This document shows positions 46,268 through 54,785 of a DNA stretch of 64,000 nt, piece by piece (position 1 is the first letter of the stretch; each line of letters starts with the position of its first letter). The translations under genes and the position numbers were made by a program. This stretch comes from HXMU1420-13 sp024742815. GTDB taxonomy: Bacteria > Bacteroidota > Rhodothermia > Balneolales > Balneolaceae. The stretch lies in the NCBI GenBank assembly GCA_024742815.1, contig JANSXX010000009.1, positions 62,001-126,000 on the forward strand. Direction: 5' to 3'. The notes beneath the pieces were generated by a model. It saw nothing but the letters and a program-made list of their open reading frames with translations. It did not search any database and was not told the DNA's origin.

Positions 46268-46468
46268 TCAAGAATTCTTCCGTTGAACTTTGTAATCATA
46301 ATCATCTTCATAAACGACGGAATTAAAAAGTTCAATCACTTCTAGTTGTTTTCTGCGTTGGATGTATTCTTCCAATGCCTCGGTGACTACGGCTTTCTTA
46401 GTTTTGTGATTTCCGATCCTTTTAGCTTCGTTAATTAGCTTATCATCGATGGCTAGATTTGTAGGCAT
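46268..46468 (-). CDS. VapB-type antitoxin, orphan
   Basis: This 66-residue protein starts with a ribbon-helix-helix-like segment (MPTNLAIDDKLINEAKRIGNHKTKKAVVTEAL) typical of VapB antitoxins, followed by an acidic toxin-binding tail (VVYEDDYDYKVQ). No PIN-domain toxin is encoded on either side: the downstream 96 bases before the DUF5916 gene have no open frame of that kind. It may be a relic, or act in trans. An inverted repeat upstream (46484-46518) may be its own operator. Confidence 0.78.
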   Translation of the reverse strand: MPTNLAIDDKLINEAKRIGNHKTKKAVVTEALEEYIQRRKQLEVIELFNSVVYEDDYDYKVQRKNS

Positions 46469-46483
46469 GACTTTTTATTTCAA

Positions 46484-46518
46484 ATTACACATTACTGTGT
46501 CTAGAAAAAAAGTGTAAT
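46484..46518. promoter_or_regulatory. Inverted repeat upstream of vapB-like gene
   Basis: ATTACAC (46484-46490) and GTGTAAT (46512-46518) are perfect inverted arms, 15-50 bases before the antitoxin ATG. Ribbon-helix-helix antitoxins commonly autoregulate through such sites. Tentative. Confidence 0.35.
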
Positions 46519-46589
46519 GTTAAGAAGGTGCTTTCGATTGAATCTGATTATAAACGGATGATCCTTGATTATTCTTTGTTGAATATTGT

Positions 46590-47162
46590 TTAAACCTGAT
46601 CAAACCTAAAACAATCAATAGTATGATCATTCACCAATCCACACGCTTGCATGTGAGCGTACATGATGGTGCTGCCTACAAATTTGAATCCTCGCTTTTT
46701 CAGGTCTTTGCTTAATGCATCAGATTCGGGGGACGTAGCCGGAACTTCCTTCATCGATTTCCAATGATTCACGATCGGCTTTCCATTAACGAACTTCCAG
46801 ATATACTCATCAAATGATCCAAACTCGTTTTGTATCTCCAGAAATTTTTGGGCATTGGTTACGGCACCCCGAACTTTTAATTTATTACGTATGATCCCCT
46901 CAAATTGCAGCAATTCTTGAATCTTGACTTCATCAAACTGAGCAACTTTTAAAGGATCAAAATCAGCAAAAGCTTTTCTATAACCATCACGACGTTTAAG
47001 AATAGTTGCCCAGCTTAATCCGGCCTGCGCACCTTCTAATATCAAAAACTCGAAATGTTTTCTATCGTCATGTACCGGAACACCCCATTCCTCATCGTGA
47101 TATTGAATGTATTGCTCAAAAGTACCTTCGGCCCATTCGCATCGAGTTAATGTCTCATCCAT
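46590..47162 (-). CDS. tag: DNA-3-methyladenine glycosylase I
   Basis: This 190-residue base-excision enzyme removes 3-methyladenine from alkylated DNA. The N-terminal zinc-binding Cys (TRCEWAEG), the tag signature YHDEEWGVPVHDDRKHFEFLILEGAQAGLSW (core YHDEEWG) and C-terminal KFVGSTIMYAHMQACGLVNDH with zinc-ligand His/Cys are all present. I chose the ATG at 47162 rather than a TTG at 47171. The gene is divergent from ppc, with a heptanucleotide array between them. Confidence 0.95.
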   Translation of the reverse strand: MDETLTRCEWAEGTFEQYIQYHDEEWGVPVHDDRKHFEFLILEGAQAGLSWATILKRRDGYRKAFADFDPLKVAQFDEVKIQELLQFEGIIRNKLKVRGAVTNAQKFLEIQNEFGSFDEYIWKFVNGKPIVNHWKSMKEVPATSPESDALSKDLKKRGFKFVGSTIMYAHMQACGLVNDHTIDCFRFDQV

Positions 47163-47203
47163 AAATTTCAAATTTGGTTAGCACAACAAGAATGTACATC
47201 CTT

Positions 47204-47252
47204 AATTGATAATTGATAATTGATAATTGATAATTGATAATTGATAATTGAT
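47204..47252. repeat. Seven tandem copies of AATTGAT
   Basis: The unit AATTGAT is repeated exactly seven times in the 169-base gap between tag and ppc, ending 79 bases before the ppc ATG. Copy-number change could shift promoter spacing. The tract is the purest of several seven-base repeats here. Confidence 0.95.
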
Positions 47253-47331
47253 ATCCTAATAATCCCCAAACTTTTTGTTTACATTAGATGATCACACTCA
47301 CACAACAACACATCGAAGAATAGAGAATAAT

Positions 47332-50133
47332 ATGCATTGGGTAGAGACTGTACGCCGTTTAGCTGAAGCCAGCGAAATAAATGAACATCTGGCAAAAAAC
47401 ATAACCACACTTACACAACTGCTTGAGGTTGTTTGTCGCGAACGCTTAGGAGAGGATTTCATAAAAATATTAGGGGAATTACCTCAAAAGTCGATCGATG
47501 CCCTCGATAATGGCGATGAAGTTGCTCTGGAAGAACTCAAAGGCTTCGTAAAGGATGCATCCGCAAAAGAATTAAAGGAGTTTTTACGGATTTATACCAC
47601 ATTTTTCCATCTGGTGAATTCACTGGAGCAACACGAAATCAGCCGGATTAACAGGAGCAGAGAACATGCCGAAACTGCTGAAAAGCCAAGGAATGAGAGC
47701 ATTCTGCAAGCAGTGTATCAAATGAAAGAAGCGGGTTTATCCCTCGATGAAGCGCTCGATGTGTTTCGACAGATGGATATTCAACCCACAATCACGGCTC
47801 ACCCGACGGAAGCACGTCGCCGTAGTGTGCTAACAAAGCAGCATGAGATTAGTCGACTAATAGCAAAACTTGGAGATCAACATCTTACGGTTGAAGAAAC
47901 CAAGATCACGAAAAGCGAAATCGTGAATCAAATGCTTCTGTTGATAATGACCGATGAAGTGCGTGCCGAACGGATGTCGGTGGAGGATGAAGTGGAAAAC
48001 GGAATGTATTTCTTTACTCACACTATTTGGGATGTAGTTCCAACGCTCTACAAAGATATTCGACTTGCTCTGGAAACATATTACGGCGATTCAGGCGAGC
48101 TGCCCATCATTCTAAAATATCGATCGTGGATTGGGAGTGATCGTGATGGAAATCCAAATGTGACATCGTCGGTTACCTGGCGAACATTGATGGAGCAGCG
48201 CAAAACAGTATTTGCCATGTACCTGAAAAAACTCGATCACTTACGTCGCTACCTCAGTATTTCGTACAAAGAAACCGATATTTCGGATGCATTACGGGAA
48301 TCACTACGTCATGAAGAAGAAGCGAACCCACTCAGCGATTTGTATGAAAGACGATATCAGCGAGAGCCTTATCGCAGAAAACTCACCCATATGATGCAGT
48401 ATATCCGCGAACAGCAGGCAGCCTTGGGATTGGATAAAGATGAAGTAATGAAAATCGGGCAAAAGTACACAGCCACAGACTTTGTGAAGGATCTGGAGCT
48501 CATCAAAAATAGCCTGATCGAAAACGGATTAGAAGGGCTGAGTGAGCAGGGGCGATTGCATGATTTACTTGTGTGTGCCAAAACTTTTGGTTTCCATCTC
48601 ACCTCGTTAGATGTACGTCAGCACAGCGCATTACACGAAGAAACCGTTTCAGAATTATTGACGAAAGGGAAAGTAATCGACAATTACGGTGATCTTACCG
48701 AAGAAGAAAAAATTGAGATTTTAGAACAAGAACTCAGCAATCCAAGACCTCTGAGTCCTTTTAGCAGTAAGCGCTCTGAAGTGGCAAATAAAGTAATGTC
48801 AGTGTTTGAGGAAATTCGGGATATGCTTGCCCTCGATCCAAATTCCTTTGGCAGCTACATCATTAGCATGACTCACGGCGTAAGTGATATGCTCGAAGTA
48901 CTGCTTATTGCCAAAGAGTTGGGCTTGTGGAGCATTCAGGATGATGAAATCCATTCCAAACTGGATGTAGTTCCGCTATTTGAAACCATTGAGGATCTGG
49001 AAGAAAGCTCCAATCAAATGGCGCACATTTTTGAGCATCCGTTGTTTAGTAAGCAGATTAAAGCGCGAGGTAATTTCCAGGAAATCATGTTGGGTTATTC
49101 CGACAGCAATAAAGATGGTGGCTATTGGATGGCCAACTGGGCGCTCAATAAAGCTCAATACGATTTGGGTATGGTGTGCAGAGAATATGGCGTCGATTTC
49201 CGATTGTTCCACGGAACGGGTGGAACCGTTGGCCGAGGTGGTGGGCAATCGAACAAAGCCATTGCCGCTATGCCACCGGTAGCAAATAACGGAAAAATTC
49301 GATTTACAGAACAGGGTGAGGTGATTTCCTTCCGATACTCCTTGCCGTCGATTGCACATCGACATTTAGAGCAATTGGTTAATGCTATGGCTGGTGCAGT
49401 TCGAGCTCAAAAAGATAAACCGGGTTACTTAAGCGATTCTGATTACGAGTGGGATATGATGCAAGATCTGGCTCGCGAGACGATGCAAAGTTACCGATCA
49501 CTTAAAGATGATGATGAATTTTGGGATTGGTTTGTAAGCCATACACCGGTTGAACACATTGGGAAATTACCGATTGCTTCGCGACCCGTTTCGCGAGGAA
49601 AAGGTGGGAAACTCAGTTTTGATGGACTTCGGGCTATACCATGGGTGTTTTCGTGGACACAGCTACGATATAATGTGCCGGGTTGGTATGGCATCGGAGA
49701 CGGATTAGAAAAGGTGCTGGACCGATATCCTGATGCTTTAGAAATAATAAGTCGCTGGCAGAAAGAGTGGAGTTTCTTTTTTACAGTTATGAACAACTCT
49801 CAACGCGAAATCGCACGTACACATTTAGCTACTTCTCTGGTTTATAATCGGGAAGAAAATCAACGTTTCCACACCATGATTGCCGACGACTTTGAGAAAG
49901 CCTGTAAAAACATCACAAAAATTACTGGCATGGAGAACATTCTGGATCACAATCCGGTAATTCAAAAATCCATTAAATTCAGAAATCCATTTACCTATCC
50001 GTTAAATATTCTACAAAGTGAATTACTACGACAGTGGGATGATGCAGAAGATGAGGAACGTAAACAGGAACTTATGGAATTAATTTTCTTAAATATTAAC
50101 GGGATAGCTGCTGCAATGCAGAGTACCGGCTAA
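47332..50133 (+). CDS. ppc: Phosphoenolpyruvate carboxylase
   Basis: This 933-residue enzyme carboxylates phosphoenolpyruvate to oxaloacetate, replenishing the TCA cycle. The catalytic His is in TITAHPTEARRRS (about H157). GYSDSNKDGGY (Lys about 594) and the glycine loop FHGTGGTVGRGGG are both intact, and the C terminus ends with the conserved glycine (STG). I chose the ATG at 47332; the frame is open further up to 47275 but only through TTG. The repeat array at 47204 lies in its promoter region. Confidence 0.97.
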   Translation: MHWVETVRRLAEASEINEHLAKNITTLTQLLEVVCRERLGEDFIKILGELPQKSIDALDNGDEVALEELKGFVKDASAKELKEFLRIYTTFFHLVNSLEQHEISRINRSREHAETAEKPRNESILQAVYQMKEAGLSLDEALDVFRQMDIQPTITAHPTEARRRSVLTKQHEISRLIAKLGDQHLTVEETKITKSEIVNQMLLLIMTDEVRAERMSVEDEVENGMYFFTHTIWDVVPTLYKDIRLALETYYGDSGELPIILKYRSWIGSDRDGNPNVTSSVTWRTLMEQRKTVFAMYLKKLDHLRRYLSISYKETDISDALRESLRHEEEANPLSDLYERRYQREPYRRKLTHMMQYIREQQAALGLDKDEVMKIGQKYTATDFVKDLELIKNSLIENGLEGLSEQGRLHDLLVCAKTFGFHLTSLDVRQHSALHEETVSELLTKGKVIDNYGDLTEEEKIEILEQELSNPRPLSPFSSKRSEVANKVMSVFEEIRDMLALDPNSFGSYIISMTHGVSDMLEVLLIAKELGLWSIQDDEIHSKLDVVPLFETIEDLEESSNQMAHIFEHPLFSKQIKARGNFQEIMLGYSDSNKDGGYWMANWALNKAQYDLGMVCREYGVDFRLFHGTGGTVGRGGGQSNKAIAAMPPVANNGKIRFTEQGEVISFRYSLPSIAHRHLEQLVNAMAGAVRAQKDKPGYLSDSDYEWDMMQDLARETMQSYRSLKDDDEFWDWFVSHTPVEHIGKLPIASRPVSRGKGGKLSFDGLRAIPWVFSWTQLRYNVPGWYGIGDGLEKVLDRYPDALEIISRWQKEWSFFFTVMNNSQREIARTHLATSLVYNREENQRFHTMIADDFEKACKNITKITGMENILDHNPVIQKSIKFRNPFTYPLNILQSELLRQWDDAEDEERKQELMELIFLNINGIAAAMQSTG

Positions 50134-50198
50134 TGAATTAGCGGGCAAAAATTGTATATTAATGGCCCTGCCAAATCCATGAAAAAGAGTATAGAATT

Positions 50199-51287
50199 AT
50201 GAGCGAGACACTTACGAAAACACCAATAAAAATTGAACCTGCGGCATACAGCCGAATCAGCGAAGTTGATTTTTCTAATCTGCAATTTGGCCGACTTTTT
50301 GGCGATCACATGTTCGAAATGGTTTTCGAGAATGGATCCTGGGGAGAACCCATGGTTAAGCCTTATGGAGCCATCGAAATTGAACCGGCAATGAATGTTT
50401 TTCATTATGGTCAGGCTGTATTTGAGGGTATGAAGGCATTTTATGTGGATGACAAAACGATCAATGTCTTTCGTCCGGATGAGCATCACGCACGTTTTAA
50501 CCGCTCTTGTCGCAGAATGTGTATTCCCGAAACTGATTACGAAACCTTCATTTCAGCTCTTGAAACGCTCATCAAATTAGATAAAAAGTGGGTTCCGCAA
50601 TCGGCAGGTACCGCCATGTACATTCGACCATTCATTTTTGCAAGTGAGAACTATCTCGCGGCTCGCATTTCTAGCAGATACAGCTATTACATAATTACAA
50701 GTCCTGTTGGTGCCTATTACGCAGAAGGATTTAATCCCGTTTCGCTAACCACTCCAAATGGTTTTGTTCGTGCGGTTAAAGGCGGAACAGGTGAGGCAAA
50801 AACCAGCGGAAATTACGCGGCGAGTTTCTTGCCGGCACGAGAAGCTAATCAAAAAGGATATACGCAAGTTTTATGGTTGGATGCTCATCACAATGAGTTT
50901 ATCGAAGAAGTGGGTACGATGAATATTCACTTTTTAATTGATGACACCCTAGTTACTCCGGAACTTTCAGGGTCTGTACTACCGGGAATAACCAGAAAAT
51001 CGGTAACTGCGCTTGCTGAAGAATGGGGCCTTAAGGTAGAAGAACGTAAGATTTCGATTTCTGAAGTTTTTGAAGCTTCAAAAAATGGATCGCTGAAAGA
51101 AGTATTTGGTTCCGGAACGGCTGCTGTAATTTCACCGGTAGGATTAATAGAACATAATGGCGAGAAAATCGAGATCGGTACCGGTAAAATTGGTGATTTT
51201 GCTAAGCGTTTGTTCGATGAAATCACGGGCATTCAATACGGACGAATTGAAGATCGCCACGGTTGGGTGCATTCAGTGAACGTTTAA
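50199..51287 (+). CDS. ilvE: Branched-chain amino acid aminotransferase
   Basis: This 362-residue fold-type IV PLP enzyme interconverts branched-chain amino acids and 2-oxo acids. The PLP lysine is in GEAKTSGNYAASF (K201), and the strings GYTQVLWLDAHHNEFIEEVGTMN and FGSGTAAVISPVG are those of the eukaryotic-like BCAT subgroup. It is followed after 10 bases by a toxin-antitoxin pair and a fluoride channel gene on the same strand. Confidence 0.95.
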   Translation: MSETLTKTPIKIEPAAYSRISEVDFSNLQFGRLFGDHMFEMVFENGSWGEPMVKPYGAIEIEPAMNVFHYGQAVFEGMKAFYVDDKTINVFRPDEHHARFNRSCRRMCIPETDYETFISALETLIKLDKKWVPQSAGTAMYIRPFIFASENYLAARISSRYSYYIITSPVGAYYAEGFNPVSLTTPNGFVRAVKGGTGEAKTSGNYAASFLPAREANQKGYTQVLWLDAHHNEFIEEVGTMNIHFLIDDTLVTPELSGSVLPGITRKSVTALAEEWGLKVEERKISISEVFEASKNGSLKEVFGSGTAAVISPVGLIEHNGEKIEIGTGKIGDFAKRLFDEITGIQYGRIEDRHGWVHSVNV

Positions 51288-51297
51288 TATTCTTGTT

Positions 51298-51495
51298 ATG
51301 GATTCATTGCTTATCAAACCAAAGAATAAAGAGGAGTTAGCTTTTTTAACTCAACTGATGAAGGAACTTGGGATTCAAAGTGCATCTTTATCAGATGAAG
51401 ATTTAGAAGATGCCGGGCTAGCCTTACTGATGAAGCAGGTTGATCGAAAAGAAACTGTTAGTGAGCATGAAGTAATGAATAAACTTTCTGCATAA
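51298..51495 (+). CDS. Antitoxin of RelE/ParE-type module
   Basis: This 65-residue acidic protein (DSLLIKPKNKEELAFLTQLMKELG, then SDEDLEDAGLALLM) has the size and position of an antitoxin. Its stop overlaps the toxin start by one base (TAATG), so translation is coupled. The DNA-binding type is not evident. The assignment rests largely on the neighbouring toxin. Confidence 0.75.
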   Translation: MDSLLIKPKNKEELAFLTQLMKELGIQSASLSDEDLEDAGLALLMKQVDRKETVSEHEVMNKLSA

Positions 51496-51761
51496 TGCAG
51501 GTCGTTTACTTAAAAAAGTTCTTTAAAGATCTGGATAAGTTAAAAAAGCCTAAAGATCGACAGCATATTTTAGTAGTTATTGAACAGGTTAAATCAGCTG
51601 AAAGTCTGGTTGAAATTTCTAGACTGAAAAAGTTAGTGGTTTATTCTGATGCCTATCGTACCCGAAAAGGAGACTGGCGGATCGGAGTATTTGTAGTCGT
51701 TAATACCGTAGAATTTGCCAGAGTTGCTCACAGAAAAGATATCTACAATATATTTCCGTGA
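51495..51761 (+). CDS. RelE/ParE family toxin
   Basis: This 88-residue protein has the RelE/ParE fold pattern: N-terminal helices (LKKFFKDLDKLKKPKDRQHILVVIEQV), then strands with YRTRKGDWRIGVFVVVNTVEFARVAHRKDIYNIFP, where the basic residues and the RVAHRKDIY ending are typical of mRNA-interferase toxins. It overlaps the antitoxin by one base and the fluoride channel gene by four (GTGA). Confidence 0.88.
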   Translation: MQVVYLKKFFKDLDKLKKPKDRQHILVVIEQVKSAESLVEISRLKKLVVYSDAYRTRKGDWRIGVFVVVNTVEFARVAHRKDIYNIFP

Positions 51762-52150
51762 AATCGAACTTAATTAACTTATTGGCAATCGGTGGCGGTG
51801 GATTCATAGGTTCCATTGCCAGATATCTACTTTCTATGGCGGTTCAAAATCAGCTGAAACCCGAGCAATTTCCAATCGGGATATTTGTAGTTAACATTTT
51901 GGGTTGTTTGTTAATCGGGTTCCTTGCCGGGTTGTTCGAATTAAAATCCTGGATGAATGTAGAACTTCGCCTTTTCGTGTTTGTTGGTTTATTAGGCGGA
52001 TTCACCACATTTTCAACCTTCGCCAACGATACATTTCTACTGGGTAAACAAGGTGAGATGCTTGCCGCACTCATTAATGCAGGCGGACAGGTGCTGATTG
52101 GCTTACTTTGCGTTTGGTTGGGGTATTTATTAGTTCGCTATTTCGTTTAG
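51758..52150 (+). CDS. crcB: CrcB/Fluc fluoride channel
   Basis: This 130-residue protein has four hydrophobic helices and the family motif GGFTTFSTFANDT, plus GGFIGSIARYLLS near the N terminus with the polar helix-break. It forms dual-topology dimers that export fluoride. The start is GTG, overlapping the toxin stop (GTGA); no room exists for a fluoride riboswitch directly ahead of it. Confidence 0.94.
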   Translation: MKSNLINLLAIGGGGFIGSIARYLLSMAVQNQLKPEQFPIGIFVVNILGCLLIGFLAGLFELKSWMNVELRLFVFVGLLGGFTTFSTFANDTFLLGKQGEMLAALINAGGQVLIGLLCVWLGYLLVRYFV

Positions 52151-52160
52151 CCAACATGTT

Positions 52161-52312
52161 GTACTTTTGCCTTGATGCAAAAGTACCAAAAGATCAAGGC
52201 TAGAAATACTTCGCGGGTTCATTAACACTTCCTCTGAATAAATCCGATGGTCCTTGTGATATATACTCACATTTACTTTCCATCCGGTGCGGATTTATTC
52301 ACCCTTACGGGT
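52161..52312. repeat. Structured intergenic repeat element with alternative hairpins
   Basis: Between the convergent crcB and dehydrogenase genes, GTACTTTTGC (52161) pairs with GCAAAAGTAC (52177). GCCTTGAT (52169) pairs instead with ATCAAGGC (52193), so the first two hairpins exclude each other. Further on, GAATAAATCCG (52236) pairs with CGGATTTATTC (52290) and ATGG with CCAT inside. A small ACCC/GGGT hairpin follows. No open frame spans the region. It may serve as a bidirectional terminator, but the length suggests a dispersed repeat. Confidence 0.7.
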
Positions 52313-52388
52313 CGAGGAATCTTTTAATTCACTTATCCGCTCACCATTTCAAGGCCGATTTTAAAATTTTTTTACTAAGGGATTTGCA

Positions 52389-53315
52389 TCAATAACCCCT
52401 CGTCCGATCTACTTCAAATAACAAATCCATCCCCGAAAGGGAGCGCTTGTAGTTTTCTACAATAAGGGTGGCCGCTTCTTTTGGATCAGTGATAGATGCA
52501 ACATGCGGAGTAATCATAATCTTCGGGCGATTCCAAAATAAATGATTCGCCGGTAAGGGCTCTTCTTCAAATACATCGAGTGTTGCACCTTCCAATACGC
52601 CTGTATCCAATGCATAAATCAAATCTTCCTCAATCAAATGCTGACCTCTAGCCACATTAATCAGATAAGCCGGCTTCTTCAGTTTTTTGAACAATTCAAG
52701 ATCTAGAATACCATCGGTTTCCTCAGTAAGCGGCAGCAAACAAACCAAGATATTCGTTCGATCAAGAAATTCATCTAATTCATCAGCTGCGAAGGATTCA
52801 AATGTATTAACATCTTTCTTAGTTCGAGACCACCCAACTACCGAATAACGATTAACGATTAACGAACTAGCGACAGCCTGACCCATTTCCCCCAAACCCA
52901 TCACACCAATCACACAATCCGATTTGGGTACTACATCGTGAGTACTCCAAAAGCCTTCACGCTTCTGATCAACATATCTTGCTGTATTGAAACGATAATT
53001 TTGAACAGAATTAAGCACATATTCTGCCATCTGATCTTTTAACGATGGGACTACCACACGCGTTAGAGCTACATTTTCATCAATGGATAAATCTTTTAGT
53101 AAATGATCTACACCTGCACCCAGACTACTCACCACTTTTAAGTTCGGATAGTTCAGGAGCACTTTCTCCGGATGATTCCAACTCACCGCGAAAGTAACTC
53201 GCTCTTTTTTTTCCACACGAGGCCAGATTTCAACATCCAGATTCAGATCAACAGAAAGCAATGCATCCTTTAAAGGTTCAAGATCTCGGTTTTTGGCAAT
53301 GAGAAGTAGGGACAT
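52389..53315 (-). CDS. D-2-hydroxyacid dehydrogenase, GhrA-like
   Basis: This 308-residue NAD(P)-dependent dehydrogenase has a Rossmann motif GVMGLGEMGQ and catalytic residues Arg (NVARGQHLIEEDL), Glu (DVFEEEPLP) and His (ITPHVAS). The pattern is that of the glyoxylate/hydroxypyruvate reductase A group. The coding sequence contains a seven-base repeat (ACGATTA on the plus strand at 52847-52863, encoding the region around NRYSVVGW), which is unusual in a conserved domain. Confidence 0.9.
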   Translation of the reverse strand: MSLLLIAKNRDLEPLKDALLSVDLNLDVEIWPRVEKKERVTFAVSWNHPEKVLLNYPNLKVVSSLGAGVDHLLKDLSIDENVALTRVVVPSLKDQMAEYVLNSVQNYRFNTARYVDQKREGFWSTHDVVPKSDCVIGVMGLGEMGQAVASSLIVNRYSVVGWSRTKKDVNTFESFAADELDEFLDRTNILVCLLPLTEETDGILDLELFKKLKKPAYLINVARGQHLIEEDLIYALDTGVLEGATLDVFEEEPLPANHLFWNRPKIMITPHVASITDPKEAATLIVENYKRSLSGMDLLFEVDRTRGY

Positions 53316-53353
53316 AATTATACTTTTTCTTCAAAATACAGAGGTAAGTGATT

Positions 53354-53382
53354 AATTAGGAATTAGGAATAGGGTAATTAGG
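53354..53382. repeat. AATTAGG heptanucleotide tract
   Basis: Copies of AATTAGG start at 53354 and 53361, followed by AATAGGG and another AATTAGG at 53376 after one extra base. This lies in the 84-base gap between the dehydrogenase and umuC genes. Confidence 0.7.
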
Positions 53383-53399
53383 AATATTTTATTCGTTAT

Positions 53400-54725
53400 T
53401 TATTGCGCTTTCACCACCATTAGTTCATCCCATCGGGTTGTATAGCGTTTGCTCAGATAATTCTGATTCATCAACCATTTATTCCGGTGATCTCCTTCTT
53501 TATGCAATCCCGTAGCAGCAAATGCGGCGTGATTTCTTCCAAATTTTGCATTGATTTTATCCACGCATTCCATCAATTGGTGCTGTTTTTGGGTGTATAA
53601 CTCTGGGTCGAATAAATCCATCTGTACTTCAGTTTGTGGGATGATGCCCGTTAACATTACCGAGGCTTTCTTGTATTTACGTCCAGGTTCAAAAACTTTC
53701 TCGGCCAGTTTTTTAGCGATTTGAATCATGGTAGAAGTATGTGCTGTGGGCACTTGAAGTGGTGAATACGCACTGAATTTATACTTACCGCGAATATTGT
53801 CATATTTATCGCCGATGAGTTGAATTTGGATACATGAAGCCACCGAATTCTGAGCCCGTAGTTTTTCAGTTGCTCGGGTGGTAAAAGTAGAAAGTGCTTC
53901 CTGAATACTCTCAAGGTCATACAATGGCTTACCAAACATGCGAGAAGACAAAATGCCTTTTCTTGAATCCCGACCAACGCTCAATCCCGAACAAGGCTTT
54001 CCGTTTAATTCAAGCACGGTTCTCAAACCGGTAACCGCCATTTGCTTGCGCACCCATTTTTTATTGCTGATGGATTGTTTCAACTGGTTGGCGTTTTGAA
54101 TGCCAAATCGATTAAGTCGAATGGTTAAACCATGACCAATTCCCCAGATCTTACTTACCGGAAATGATTCTAGCAACTCATCTTTATTTGGAGCAGCTTT
54201 AAAATCAAACACGCCATTATATTCGGGATTCTTTTTTGCGATGTGATTAGCAACCTTCGCCAATGTTTTCGTGGATGCAATTCCAACCGAAACCGGTAAG
54301 CCTGTCCACTTAAAAATGGTCTCTCGAATCAGATTTCCATAATCCGTCAGATTCGGAAAGATATTGGTAGATAATTCTGCAAAGGCTTCATCAATACTAT
54401 ACACTTCAATATCATGCGTCAGGTATCGCAGCGTTTCCATCACTCGATGACTCATATCTCCATACAATGCATAATTCGAAGAGCGAACCACTACGCTTTG
54501 TTCTTTAAACTGAGTTCGGTACTTGAATTCCGGCGCACCCATTTCGATTCCGGCTTCCTTGGCTTCCTCCGATCGGGCAATCACACAGCCATCGTTATTC
54601 GATAATATTGCGATGGGCTTTCCAATCAACCGAGGATCAAACACTCGCTCGCACGACGCATAAAAATTATTGCAGTCGATCATGGCGTAGGCGGTGGTTG
54701 GTAATGTTGAAGCAATCTCCATCAA
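53400..54725 (-). CDS. umuC: DNA polymerase V catalytic subunit (UmuC-like)
   Basis: This 441-residue Y-family translesion polymerase has the palm motifs AMIDCNNFYASCERVF (catalytic Asp) and VYSIDEAFAEL (Asp/Glu), and the finger region NNDGCVIARSEEAKEAG. The helix-hairpin-helix region and little finger follow (about 180-340), and the UmuC C-terminal domain (QVQMDLFDP). It belongs to a umuD-umuC operon that has been split by a repeat-flanked four-helix-bundle gene. Confidence 0.95.
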   Translation of the reverse strand: MMEIASTLPTTAYAMIDCNNFYASCERVFDPRLIGKPIAILSNNDGCVIARSEEAKEAGIEMGAPEFKYRTQFKEQSVVVRSSNYALYGDMSHRVMETLRYLTHDIEVYSIDEAFAELSTNIFPNLTDYGNLIRETIFKWTGLPVSVGIASTKTLAKVANHIAKKNPEYNGVFDFKAAPNKDELLESFPVSKIWGIGHGLTIRLNRFGIQNANQLKQSISNKKWVRKQMAVTGLRTVLELNGKPCSGLSVGRDSRKGILSSRMFGKPLYDLESIQEALSTFTTRATEKLRAQNSVASCIQIQLIGDKYDNIRGKYKFSAYSPLQVPTAHTSTMIQIAKKLAEKVFEPGRKYKKASVMLTGIIPQTEVQMDLFDPELYTQKQHQLMECVDKINAKFGRNHAAFAATGLHKEGDHRNKWLMNQNYLSKRYTTRWDELMVVKAQ

Positions 54726-54756
54726 TTTGACAAGAATTGGGCGTTTATAGGGTTAA

Positions 54757-54784
54757 AGGCACAAAGGCACTGAGTCACAAAGTG
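54757..54784 (+). repeat. Left 28-base inverted repeat of four-helix cassette
   Basis: It reads AGGCACAAAGGCA, then CTGAGT, then CACAAAGTG. It matches the reverse complement of 55154-55181 except at three central positions. Confidence 0.9.
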
Positions 54785-54785
54785 A

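Noticed and set aside
47204..47252. CRISPR-like regularity
   Set aside because: The units are seven bases with no spacers, so this is a simple tandem repeat.
51758..51761. Fluoride riboswitch before crcB
   Set aside because: The gene overlaps the toxin gene by four bases and has no untranslated leader.
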